A stretch of DNA of 41,611 nt from Myxococcales bacterium (GCA_022561775.1 JADFQO010000025.1:1-41611); one strand, 5' to 3'; shown: positions 32,918-41,056, counted from the stretch's first letter. Numbers and translations are program-made. The notes: a model not told the origin generated them from the letters alone.

Positions 32918-33785
32918 CGTCGAGCAGCAACCGCGCGACATCGCGCAGCGCTCGCGCAGCGCGGGACTGCGGATGCTCGAGTCCGATCGGGCGGTGCGCG
33001 ACGATGGCGCGATAGATGTGAAGGTCGTCCACGAGAAGCCCGTAGCTCACGACGGAATGTCCCAGATGTCGTTGTGCGGTGTCGGCGAGTCGACAGAACG
33101 CGCGCTCGGCCTCCTCGATCCGTCGAGCTCCGTGGATCGTGATGCCGATCCGCGGGGTCGGGCCCACCCGAACCACGCTCTTGGCCAACCGGTAGGTTTC
33201 TCGCAGATCCTTGGACTCCGTGGCCGCAAAGAGCAACACCCAGCGCAACAGCGCCCGTCCGTCCGACGCGCCGTTCAACCACGCCGGGGGCACCCGAGCC
33301 AGGATCACACCGCCGTTCTTGGCGTCCGCGGCCCGCGACACCGCGACATCCAGGGCGGCGCGATTCAGCTCGCGCAGGTTCGTCGCGGGCACGAGTTCCA
33401 GCTCGGCGCCGATCGGGCCGCGTCCGGAGGGCGGCCAAAGCGATGCGGCTGCTTGATCGGCCGGGGCGAGCAGGGTGGCAATGGCGCCGAGTCGGGCGAC
33501 TTCCACGACGAGGTTCCACGCGAACGCCGCGTGCACGACATCTCGGTCCCCGATGGGTAGTGCAATGATCGGCAGCGCGGCGGGTCGGTCCACGCGCGCC
33601 CGCGGGTTCGGATTCGGCCCCGGGCTCCGGTCGGGGTGTGCGTGATCTGTCGGTTGCGGATCTTCGCCGGGATGCGCGCTGGCGCGCGTCAGCGAAGATC
33701 GGGCACCGGCTCCCGGCAGGAAATAGTCGAGTACGTCTTCGAGTTTTCGCGGCAACTTCGGATCATTTCCCAAACGGACGCTCAC
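32892..33785 (-). CDS. MinD/FlhG-like protein lacking a P-loop
   Basis: A 297-residue protein in which the last ~220 residues follow the MinD/FlhG fold: a first strand LPIIALPIG where the Walker A should be but is missing, a helix, a central strand, then RIGITIHGARRIEEAERAFCRLADTA, YGLLVDDLHIYRAIVAHRPIGLEHPQSRAARALRDVARLLL. That tail is a good match to the end of FlhG/MinD proteins. The nucleotide-binding residues K-G-G-x-G-K-T are not present, so it should not hydrolyse ATP. Repeats upstream of the start (33772-33830) may mean the frame begins further up. It sits between ParA-CBM48 and an unrecognised protein. Confidence 0.6.
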   Translation of the reverse strand: MSVRLGNDPKLPRKLEDVLDYFLPGAGARSSLTRASAHPGEDPQPTDHAHPDRSPGPNPNPRARVDRPAALPIIALPIGDRDVVHAAFAWNLVVEVARLGAIATLLAPADQAAASLWPPSGRGPIGAELELVPATNLRELNRAALDVAVSRAADAKNGGVILARVPPAWLNGASDGRALLRWVLLFAATESKDLRETYRLAKSVVRVGPTPRIGITIHGARRIEEAERAFCRLADTAQRHLGHSVVSYGLLVDDLHIYRAIVAHRPIGLEHPQSRAARALRDVARLLLDDAQDHTLG

Positions 33786-33830
33786 GGCGCGGACGCTTAC
33801 GGCGCGGACACTTCCGACGTGGACGCTTAC
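33772..33830 (-). repeat. 15-bp tandem repeats at the MinD-like gene start
   Basis: Four imperfect 15-base copies (plus-strand core ggcgcggacgcttac at 33786-33800) continue in frame with the MinD-like gene and encode VSVRA units. They straddle the GTG start assigned at 33785. Slippage here would change the N-terminus or the spacing of the start to the ribosome site. Confidence 0.7.
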
Positions 33831-33906
33831 GGCGGCTTACGCGTTGCCCGCCGAGTCGGAACCGATCATACCTGCCGTGCGACGGGATGGAACAGTTAGC
33901 ATTCCG

Positions 33907-34995
33907 TTAGCTCACCACCAGAACGGAATTGCGCCCGCCGACCGCGCTCGAAACGGCCTCGGGATTCTCAGGGTCCTCCCGCCATTCCCCGTCGACTACG
34001 TAGCGATACTGGTAGGTGCCGGGTGCGAGCCTAAGAATCTTCGTCCAGACCCGCGTCTGTCCGTCGGATTCGATCAGCGACCGCACGCCCTTGTCGGGAA
34101 TCCAGCCGTTGAAGTCGCCGGCGATCCTCACGTCGTTGGCCTTCGCATCGCGGAACCGCACCACGACTTCCCGAGCCGCCTGCTGGACCGGGCTGGCTGC
34201 GAGGGTGGCTTCGGGCTGCTGCACGGGCGGCGAGGCCTCCACCTCGACGGCCAGTGCCGCGTGATCCACGGCTCCGTTTGCCGACGGAGCGAAACTCGCA
34301 ATCGGTCGCCCGCGGCCCGCAGCCTCTCGCAGCTTCACGTTGACTCGGATGACGGTATCGAAACACATGTCCTTGAAGGTCTCGCGAATTCCGGCCAGCG
34401 TTTTGCGGGCGAATCGCGTGCGGCCGTCGTAGAGGGTCGTCAGGATCCGTACGGTCAGGTCGTGGCCAACCCGCTCGGTCAGCAGTGCGATCGTTTCCAG
34501 CAGTTTGTCTACGCCGTGAATTGCGAAACGGCTGGTTTCGAGCGGGATGATCACCTCGCTCGCGGCGCGCAGCGCATTGAAGGTCAACAGGCCCACATTG
34601 GGTGGGCAGTCGATCAGCACGTACTCGTAGGTGCCTTCAGGGAGCGAGTCGACGGCCGCGCTGAGGCGCTCTGTCCTCGCGTCGACGCGCTCGGAGGCGA
34701 GCTTCTGCTCGAGGGCCGAGAGCACGATGCCCGACGGAGCGAGATCCAGGTTCTTACCCGCTTCGAGGATGATCTCTTGCAGGCGTTCGCCGCCGCCCGG
34801 TTCGGCGAGAATCTCGTAGAGGTTCTCATCGACGTTGTCTGGGTCGATCCCCAGGGCGAGTGTTGCATGCGCTTGAGGATCGAGATCGACGACCAGGACT
34901 CGGGCGCCGTCCGACGCGAGCGCTGCCGCCAGATTGACGGTGGTGGTGGTCTTCGCGCAGCCACCCTTCTGATTCACGATTGCAATGACCCGCAT
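33907..34995 (-). CDS. ParA-type ATPase fused to a CBM48/AMPK-beta-like carbohydrate-binding domain
   Basis: A 362-residue protein. Residues 1-250 are a ParA/Soj ATPase: deviant Walker A KGGCAKTTTTVN at 10-21 (signature Lys10), VVDLDPQAHATLALG near 35-49, and VLIDCPPNVG near 126. After a Pro/Gln-rich linker (~251-274), residues ~275-362 match the glycogen-binding domain of AMPK beta/isoamylase N-terminus. Conserved positions line up: W298 (GDFNGW), R331 (QYRYVVDG, Lys in AMPK), W338 and N356. I infer a ParA that binds alpha-glucan. No parB or parS accompanies it. Neighbours on the same strand are MerR and MinD-like genes. Confidence 0.85.
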   Translation of the reverse strand: MRVIAIVNQKGGCAKTTTTVNLAAALASDGARVLVVDLDPQAHATLALGIDPDNVDENLYEILAEPGGGERLQEIILEAGKNLDLAPSGIVLSALEQKLASERVDARTERLSAAVDSLPEGTYEYVLIDCPPNVGLLTFNALRAASEVIIPLETSRFAIHGVDKLLETIALLTERVGHDLTVRILTTLYDGRTRFARKTLAGIRETFKDMCFDTVIRVNVKLREAAGRGRPIASFAPSANGAVDHAALAVEVEASPPVQQPEATLAASPVQQAAREVVVRFRDAKANDVRIAGDFNGWIPDKGVRSLIESDGQTRVWTKILRLAPGTYQYRYVVDGEWREDPENPEAVSSAVGGRNSVLVVS

Positions 34996-35143
34996 TGGCC
35001 TCCCCCCTCCGGATCGCGCTTCGCCGATCGCCTGGGCGATCCGGCATCGACGCGGGTCCGGCTCGAGCCGCGCCGACTTGCGACGCGGTCATCTCTCCGG
35101 CGGGTTGGTTCCGAGCTACTGGGTCAATACCATCTCAAATTCA

Positions 35144-35614
35144 TCAAGCCGTCCGATCGTGGATCGATCTCTCTCTGGGCTGGGCCGTGTGGATCGGCGG
35201 CAATGTTGCGACGGAGCGCCGCCACGCCTCGACTTCGCGACTAAATTTCGCGACTTCGAATACCCACTCCTGGCCCGAGACAGCATTGAATGCCGTGCCT
35301 TCCCGGAACACCAGGACCACGTCGCCCGTTGCGACGAGCACCAGCTCGGCGAGAGGCCGTTTCACGGTCGGAAGGATCTTGCGCAGCGCACCGATGGAAG
35401 CGCGGATCCGTTGGACCGAGACACCGGAGTCGATCAGTCGTTTTGCGGCTTTAAGGGCCACCAGGTCCTCAAAGCTGTATCTGCTATGCCCCCCTGGAGT
35501 TTTTGCGCTGGGTTCGACGAGACCAGTCTGCGCCCAATACTGCAGCCGCCGCCGCGAGATCTTCAGCAGATCCACGACGTCGCGCGTCCGAAAACGGCCC
35601 CTGACAGAACTCAC
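35144..35614 (-). CDS. MerR-family transcriptional regulator
   Basis: From the GTG at 35614 (VSSVRGRF) the protein is about 156 residues: HTH region TRDVVDLLKISRRRLQYWAQTGLVEPSAKTPGGHSRYS, the RYS(F)EDL MerR signature and an effector half with alpha-helical character (VSVQRIRASIGALRKILPT). The effector is unknown, since no metal- or drug-binding Cys cluster is seen. An open frame continues to 35920; the ATG at 35704 would place the candidate promoter inside the coding region, so the shorter form is preferred. It lies 149 bases upstream of ParA-CBM48 on the same strand. Confidence 0.8.
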   Translation of the reverse strand: MSSVRGRFRTRDVVDLLKISRRRLQYWAQTGLVEPSAKTPGGHSRYSFEDLVALKAAKRLIDSGVSVQRIRASIGALRKILPTVKRPLAELVLVATGDVVLVFREGTAFNAVSGQEWVFEVAKFSREVEAWRRSVATLPPIHTAQPRERSIHDRTA

Positions 35615-35646
35615 CTCGACGACGGTCCCGAAGTACCCAAAGCCCC

Positions 35647-35694
35647 CCCTACCCTCTTGTCGCAAGCGTAGGGTCCGGCTCCCCGTCAAGTCAA
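35647..35694 (-). promoter_or_regulatory. Candidate promoter and dyad for the MerR gene
   Basis: On the minus strand TTGACT (35694-35689) and TACGCT (35670-35665) are separated by 18 bases, a longer spacer as favoured by MerR-type activation. An imperfect dyad, CCCTAC..CTTG-tcg-CAAG..GTAGGG (35647-35673), overlaps the -10 region and the start of the transcript. It is a plausible autoregulatory operator. Confidence 0.45.
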
Positions 35695-35713
35695 CCCAAA
35701 ACATGGAGAATTT

Positions 35714-35733
35714 GTTTTGCTTTAGGGCAAAAC
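35714..35733. repeat. Perfect GTTTTGC/GCAAAAC inverted repeat
   Basis: GTTTTGC-tttagg-GCAAAAC, seven-base arms with a six-base spacer, in the divergent region between MerR (start 35614) and the 2-phosphoglycerate kinase-like gene (start 35807). It could be an operator for either gene. Confidence 0.6.
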
Positions 35734-35806
35734 CTCCCGTAAATAGGGGCGTTTGACGCACGGCTTCGATTCGCGGCGCCTCTGGGCGTGGGTTAGCTTG
35801 GGCGCG

Positions 35807-37000
35807 ATGGCGGAATCTCGGGACAATCAACACGAGTGGAGCGGCGATTTGGACCCGGATCGCATCCTCGTCGAAGACGCCTGCAACCGGCGCCCCTTCA
35901 TGCGCGGCATCATGGTCCACTCGCTGATGGCGCGCGGGATCGCCTTTGAGGAGGCGTATCGGACCGCCGACCGGGTCCGCGCGCGCTTCCGGGGCCGTTC
36001 GGTCGTCCCCAAAGAGGAGCTCACCAAGGCGGTTCTGGAGATTCTTGGCCCGCAGGCCGATCGCGTCGAACCCGCGCTCGCGGCCGCCGATGAGATCACC
36101 ATCACGGGCCGGGGCAGGGGCCTGCCGTTTTCGAAGGGGATTCTCTCCCAGTCACTGCTCGCTGCGGCCATCGAACCCAACGACGCCTTCGACGTCGCGC
36201 GCGACATCGAGCGAGATCTCGTCAACCGGCGCGCGCGCGAGGTCGATCGCCGTGAGTTGAGAGGGCTGGCGTACGAAGTACTCAGCCGGAGAATGGGCGG
36301 CGAGGCCGCTCGGCGCTATCTGGTCTGGCGCAAGTACCAGGACCCCGATCGGCCCGTGATCGTCTTGCTCGGCGGCGCAGCGGGTGTGGGGAAGACCTCC
36401 CTCGCGCTCGAGGTCGCCCACCGGCTCGGGATCGGCCGGGTGCTGTCCACGGACTCGATCCGACAGATCATGCGCCTGATGCTCTCACCAGCGCTTGCGC
36501 CCGCGATTCACGGTTCTTCCTACGACGCCCACAAATTGCTCTCCTCGGAGCGGAAGAGCGTCGACCTGGTCATCGGTGGGTTTCGGGAGCAGGCCGCGAC
36601 GGTCTCGGTCGGGATTCGGGCTTCGCTCGAGCGAGCGGTGAACGAGAACGCGAGCCTGGTGATGGACGGCGTGTCGATCGTTCCGGGCCTGATCGATCTC
36701 GAGTCCTTTTCGGAGATTGCCGACGTGATCTTTCTCGTGGTGGGCACGCTCGATGAGGACGCCTTCAGCAACCGCTTTGCGGCGCGGGCCGCGGAGGCCA
36801 AGGACCGCCCCCCCCACCGCTATCTGGAGAACCTCGACTCGATTCTCCAGATCCAGGACCACTTCCTGGAACTCGCAGAGCGCTTCGAGGTGCCGATCGT
36901 CGACAACATCTCCTTCGACCGCTCGGTCCAGCTGATCATTCGGCACGTGACCGACACACTCAGCCAACGTCACGGTTTCGACCCCAAAGAGATCCTCTGA
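35807..37000 (+). CDS. 2-phosphoglycerate kinase-like protein with tandem ATP-cone-like domains
   Basis: A 397-residue protein from ATG 35807 (the in-frame ATG at 35753 is less likely). Residues ~18-85 and ~97-175 both look like ATP-cone (nucleotide-sensing) modules: RILVEDACNRRPFMRGIMVH and GRGRGLPFSKGILSQSLLAAAI. The P-loop GGAAGVGKTSLA is at 189-200, LSTDSIRQIMRLM follows as the nucleoside/acid-binding step, and YLENLDSILQIQDHFL near the end is typical of the archaeal 2-phosphoglycerate kinase family, which makes 2,3-bisphosphoglycerate for cyclic-DPG. In bacteria the role is not established. It is divergent from the MerR gene. Confidence 0.75.
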   Translation: MAESRDNQHEWSGDLDPDRILVEDACNRRPFMRGIMVHSLMARGIAFEEAYRTADRVRARFRGRSVVPKEELTKAVLEILGPQADRVEPALAAADEITITGRGRGLPFSKGILSQSLLAAAIEPNDAFDVARDIERDLVNRRAREVDRRELRGLAYEVLSRRMGGEAARRYLVWRKYQDPDRPVIVLLGGAAGVGKTSLALEVAHRLGIGRVLSTDSIRQIMRLMLSPALAPAIHGSSYDAHKLLSSERKSVDLVIGGFREQAATVSVGIRASLERAVNENASLVMDGVSIVPGLIDLESFSEIADVIFLVVGTLDEDAFSNRFAARAAEAKDRPPHRYLENLDSILQIQDHFLELAERFEVPIVDNISFDRSVQLIIRHVTDTLSQRHGFDPKEIL

Positions 37001-37089
37001 TTCCGCGCGGCTGCGGGGCGTGGCCCGCCGAGTCACCCTTCCCGGGTCACCTCGTAGTGCACGGCCCGAGCGCCTACTCTCCGCATGCC

Positions 37090-38139
37090 ATGCCCGATCG
37101 CCCGAATCTCAAGAACTATTCGCTCGAGCGCCTGCGCGAGCGCTTCGTCGGCGAGGGGCTGCCCGCCTATCGCGCCGACCAGGTCGCGGGGTGGATCTAT
37201 CAGCGTGGTGTCGAGGACTTCAGCGAGATGAGCGATCTCGACCGCGCGCTTCGCGAGCGATTGCAAGCGCACTGGCAGATCCGCTGTCTGGAGATCGACC
37301 GCCTGGACCGGTCGACCGACGGCACCCTCAAGGCCATTCTGCTCGCCGCCGACGGCGCGCAGGTCGAGTCGGTGCTGATTCCCGAAACCGATCGAACGAC
37401 CCTCTGCGTCTCGACCCAGGTGGGTTGCGCGATGGCGTGCACGTTCTGCGCGACCGGCGCGCTCGGGTTCACGCGCAACCTGACGACCGCCGAGATCGTC
37501 GAGCAGGTTTGTCGGATGCGCGAAGTTCTGGAAGCGCCCCGGAAGATCACGAACATCGTGTTCATGGGGATGGGTGAGCCGCTGCTGAATCTGGCTGCCG
37601 TTTCCGAGGCGATCGCGATCCTCGTGCATCCCAAGGCCTTTGCGATGGCGCCTCGACGCGTTACGGTGTCGACGGTCGGTGTTCTTCCAAAGATCGAGGA
37701 ACTCCTGGCGATCGCTCCGGTCAACCTCGCGGTGTCGTTGCACGCGACCACCAATCGCGTGCGGGATCGGCTCGTGCCCCTCAACCGCCGCTACCCGCTC
37801 GACGCGCTGCTCGCTCTGCTTCGCCAACTCGATGACGTCAACCATCGGCGGCCGGTCTTTTTCGAATACACACTCATCGAAGGCATCAACGATTCCCTGG
37901 AAGATGCGAGGAGGTTGCCTGGGTTGCTCCGGGGAATTCCCTGCAAGGTGAATTTGATTCCCATGAATCCGCATCCAGAGTCCGCCTATCAACCTCCGTC
38001 AGAAGCTTCGATCGACGCCTTCTTGCGCGTCCTCGCGGGCGCGGGAGTGACGGTGACGTTGCGGCGCAGTCGCGGCGACGATATCGGCGCCGCCTGTGGA
38101 CAGCTCGCGTTGCGCCGCACGGGAGCGGCGGCTGCGTGA
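37090..38139 (+). CDS. rlmN: 23S rRNA/tRNA (adenine-C2)-methyltransferase RlmN
   Basis: Radical SAM enzyme that methylates A2503 of 23S rRNA and A37 of tRNAs. The ATG at 37090 (MPDRPNLKNYSLERLRERF) is preferred to 37057. CAMACTFCATG near residue 115 is the cluster-binding C-x3-C-x2-C. NIVFMGMGEPLLN, VTVSTVGVLPKI, NLAVSLHATTN, FEYTLIEGIND and PCKVNLIPMNPHPE are canonical. The conserved late Cys (GDDIGAACGQL), which transiently carries the methyl group, is present. 349 residues. Confidence 0.96.
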   Translation: MPDRPNLKNYSLERLRERFVGEGLPAYRADQVAGWIYQRGVEDFSEMSDLDRALRERLQAHWQIRCLEIDRLDRSTDGTLKAILLAADGAQVESVLIPETDRTTLCVSTQVGCAMACTFCATGALGFTRNLTTAEIVEQVCRMREVLEAPRKITNIVFMGMGEPLLNLAAVSEAIAILVHPKAFAMAPRRVTVSTVGVLPKIEELLAIAPVNLAVSLHATTNRVRDRLVPLNRRYPLDALLALLRQLDDVNHRRPVFFEYTLIEGINDSLEDARRLPGLLRGIPCKVNLIPMNPHPESAYQPPSEASIDAFLRVLAGAGVTVTLRRSRGDDIGAACGQLALRRTGAAAA

Positions 38140-38266
38140 GCGGCGAGCCATCAAGCACATCCGACGCCGCGCCGATGACGCAGGAGCGGGCGTGTGCCGG
38201 TCGGGGGTCGCTGGATCGACCGACCGGCGACTCGCCGCGCTAGGCTCCCGGAGATCAATCGGACTG

Positions 38267-38941
38267 GTGTTCTACGCGATTGGCGACATTCACGGTGAAC
38301 GGCAGGCGCTCGAAGAGCTCATCGGAGCGCTTCCGCTGCGCGACGACGACCAGCTGATCTTCATGGGCGATTACGTGGATCGCGGCCCCGACTCGCGCGG
38401 CGTGGTCGAATACCTGATCGCGCTCGCCAAGGTGCGGACCTGCACGTTCTTGATCGGCAATCACGAGTCGATGTTCCTCGATTTTCTCGGTTGGGAAGAT
38501 CCGCTGTACTTCGCGGGTGACGCCTTTCTGATGAACGGCGGCGATCGGACCCTGGTCAGCTACGACTACTTCGAATCCGATCTCGAACCCTCCCTGTTCA
38601 AGATTCCCAAGAAACACGAGGCGTTCTTTCGAAAGCTCAAACTCCACCACCGCGAAGGAGACTATCTCTTCGTCCACGCCGGCTTGAGCAATTCCGCGCT
38701 CGACGAAGCCGACGTCGAGTACGCGCTGCGGCGCACCGACGTGGAGGATTTCTTGTGGAACCGAACGACCGGAGATCTTCCCCACAAGCTCGGCGTCACG
38801 ATCATCTACGGCCACACACCCGCAAACGATCTGCAGGTGCGCTGGAATTCCCCTTTCAGCATCGGCATCGATACCGGCGCGGTCTACGGCGGCAAATTGA
38901 CCGCGATCCGCCTGCCCGACGAAACCCTCTTCCAGGTCTGA
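38267..38941 (+). CDS. Calcineurin-like metallophosphoesterase (PPP-type serine/threonine phosphatase)
   Basis: A 224-residue protein from a GTG (VFYAIGDIHGERQALEEL) with the PPP-family motifs GDIHG near residue 5, GDYVDRGPDSRG near 33, GNHES near 62 and YGHTP near 180. All di-metal ligands appear present. Substrate may be phosphoprotein or a dinucleoside polyphosphate. The frame opens to 38096, but the upstream part is arginine-rich shadow of the rlmN end. The neighbour 72 bases downstream is the cyclase gene; the two are on the same strand. Confidence 0.9.
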   Translation: MFYAIGDIHGERQALEELIGALPLRDDDQLIFMGDYVDRGPDSRGVVEYLIALAKVRTCTFLIGNHESMFLDFLGWEDPLYFAGDAFLMNGGDRTLVSYDYFESDLEPSLFKIPKKHEAFFRKLKLHHREGDYLFVHAGLSNSALDEADVEYALRRTDVEDFLWNRTTGDLPHKLGVTIIYGHTPANDLQVRWNSPFSIGIDTGAVYGGKLTAIRLPDETLFQV

Positions 38942-39013
38942 AGCCCGCGATCGCCGCGCTCGCGGCGTCGGCCCTGCACGGGTAAGCTTGTCGCCTGCAC
39001 CGGAGGGGGCTGC

Positions 39014-41056
39014 GTGGAGCGCCGGCTCGCTGCCATCTTGTTCACCGACGTGGTTGGCTACTCCACGCTGATGGAGCGTGACGAGGCCGCGGCGCGACGT
39101 GTGCGCACGCGGCACGAGTCGCTGGTTCGAGAACAGATCACCCGCTACGACGGTCAGTGGATCGAAGAGAAGGGTGACGAGTCGTTGTCGGTGTTCCCGA
39201 GCGCCCTGCAGGCCGTGGGCTGCGCGCTGGCGATCCAGACCGAACTCGCGCGCGATGCCGGGTTCCAGGTGCGGATCGGCATCCACCTCGGCGACGTGAC
39301 CCTGGAGGATGGCCGCGTGTACGGCGACGGTGTCAACGTCGCGGCGCGCATCTACCCGTTGGCTGAGCCCGGGGAGATCGCCGTGTCGGGCCCTGTCCAT
39401 GACTCGATCAAGAACCAGCCGGGCGTCGAGGTCGTCTGCAAAGGAGAGCAGACGCTCAAGAACATCGCGGCGCCGGTGGTGGTGTGGTCGGTCACGGGGG
39501 CACTTGGCCCGCCCGAAACCAGCGCGCGCGCGTCCGCGGCAGCGAGCCGGCCCGGCTTCCGAACGGCTACCGCCCTGGCGGTGGCGGTGGTTCTGATCGG
39601 GCTCCTCGTCCTCTGGAACTCGCGCCCGCAAGTGGGGTCGACGCCGATCCGTTCGGTGGCGGTATTGCCGCTTCACGATTTGTCGACCGACGAGGTGGGT
39701 GGGTACCTGAGCTTCGGCATGACCGAAGCCCTGATCACGGAGCTGGCCAAGCTCGGGGATCTGCGCGTGATCTCGCGCACATCGGTCACGCCCTACGAGA
39801 CCACCGAGCTGTCGATCCGGCAGATCGCCGCCGAGCTCGGTGTCGACGGTATTATCGAGGGATCCGTGCTGCGCTCGGGTGAGCGGGTCCGGGTGACCGC
39901 GCAGCTGATCGACGCGCGCACCGACACGCACATCTGGGCCGAGAGCTACGACCGCGATGTGGGCGACGTGTTGGCGCTCCAGGCCGAGCTGGCCCGCGCG
40001 ATCGCGCACGAGGTGCAGGTAGAGGTCTCGCCCGCTCCGCCGGTTGGCGCCGGCAGTACACGGCCGATCTCGCCCGCCGCGTACGAGGCGTACCTGAAAG
40101 GCTACTACTTCCAGATGAAGCGTACGCGCGAGGACACGCGTCGCGCCGTTCGCTATTTCCTGAAGGTGATCGAGCTCGAGCCCGATCACCCGCTGGGTTA
40201 CTCCGGGTTGGCCGACGAGTACAGCTGTGCGCCGACGCATTCCTGGAGCCTCGTCAGCTCGGAGCTGTGGCCATCGGTGCCTCGCGAGATGATCGCGCGG
40301 GCCCGATCGAACGCGCAGAGGGCACTCGAACTCGACCCCGCGTCCGGCCCCGCGCACAACTCGATCGCCCTGGTTCATTTGTTTGGCAACTGGGACTGGT
40401 CGGCGGCGGAGGCAGAATTCCTCAAGTCGCTCGAGCTGAGCCCGGGTCGCGCGTGGGCGCACTCCACCTACGCGTACTTACTGGCCTTCCAGCGCCGCTT
40501 CGATGAGGCGATCGTCCATCTCGAGAGGGCCCGGGCGCTGGATCCGTTGCGCGTCGAGACGATGATGGACATGGCGGCGCTGCAGGTCTGGATCGGGAAC
40601 CGCGACGAGGCGTACCGCTTCTGGAAGGAAGCCGAGGAAATCATGCCGGGGTACGCGGGCCTGCACCAGGCGGTCATCACGGGTTTTTGCGGCACGGAGC
40701 GACACGCCGAAGCGCTCGCAGTGCTCGAAGGCGCGAGCGCGACGTACCCGGAAGACCCCCCCATCATCGGAGAGATTGCGTACTGCCATGCCGTTGCGGG
40801 CGATGCGCCGAGGGCACGCGAGCTCCTGGCCGAGCTCGATGGGCTGGCCGCTACCCTGTACGTGTCGCCCGTTTCGCGCGCGATGATCTACGTGGGGCTC
40901 GGAGATCACGACCGCGCCTTCGAAGAGCTCAAGCGGGGCATCCGCGGGCGCGACTTCCTGCTGCCGTACATCGGCGTGGACGGGACGTGGGACCCGCTCC
41001 GAGCCGACCCGCGCTTCAGCGAGCTGCTCGATCATATCGGCCTGCCCCAGGCGTAG
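39014..41056 (+). CDS. Class III adenylate/guanylate cyclase-like protein with TolB/FlgO-like domain and TPR
   Basis: A 680-residue protein with GTG start (GGAGGGGG upstream). Residues ~4-165 are a class III nucleotide cyclase domain: AILFTDVVGYS with metal Asp11, EEKGDESLSVFPS where Lys of the canonical K-T-T-G-D is replaced by Glu, and GDGVNVAARI. One membrane helix is at ~182-205. Residues ~210-345 resemble the TolB-like/FlgO domain found with cyclases and HTH regulators (SVAVLPLHDLSTD, LGVDGIIEGSVLRSGERVRVTAQLID), and ~345-675 are TPR-type repeats (LEPDHPLGYSGLADEY, LDPASGPAHNSIALVHL). Substrate preference is uncertain because of the changed Lys. Confidence 0.88.
   Translation: MERRLAAILFTDVVGYSTLMERDEAAARRVRTRHESLVREQITRYDGQWIEEKGDESLSVFPSALQAVGCALAIQTELARDAGFQVRIGIHLGDVTLEDGRVYGDGVNVAARIYPLAEPGEIAVSGPVHDSIKNQPGVEVVCKGEQTLKNIAAPVVVWSVTGALGPPETSARASAAASRPGFRTATALAVAVVLIGLLVLWNSRPQVGSTPIRSVAVLPLHDLSTDEVGGYLSFGMTEALITELAKLGDLRVISRTSVTPYETTELSIRQIAAELGVDGIIEGSVLRSGERVRVTAQLIDARTDTHIWAESYDRDVGDVLALQAELARAIAHEVQVEVSPAPPVGAGSTRPISPAAYEAYLKGYYFQMKRTREDTRRAVRYFLKVIELEPDHPLGYSGLADEYSCAPTHSWSLVSSELWPSVPREMIARARSNAQRALELDPASGPAHNSIALVHLFGNWDWSAAEAEFLKSLELSPGRAWAHSTYAYLLAFQRRFDEAIVHLERARALDPLRVETMMDMAALQVWIGNRDEAYRFWKEAEEIMPGYAGLHQAVITGFCGTERHAEALAVLEGASATYPEDPPIIGEIAYCHAVAGDAPRARELLAELDGLAATLYVSPVSRAMIYVGLGDHDRAFEELKRGIRGRDFLLPYIGVDGTWDPLRADPRFSELLDHIGLPQA

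Noticed and set aside
33844-35244. 466-residue plus-strand frame over ParA-CBM48
   Set aside because: Antisense to the ParA frame, which carries both domains; no domain pattern in the plus-strand frame.
38255-40462. 735-residue minus-strand frame over the metallophosphatase and cyclase
   Set aside because: Antisense to two well-supported genes with clear domains; composition is that of a reverse-complement shadow in high-GC DNA.
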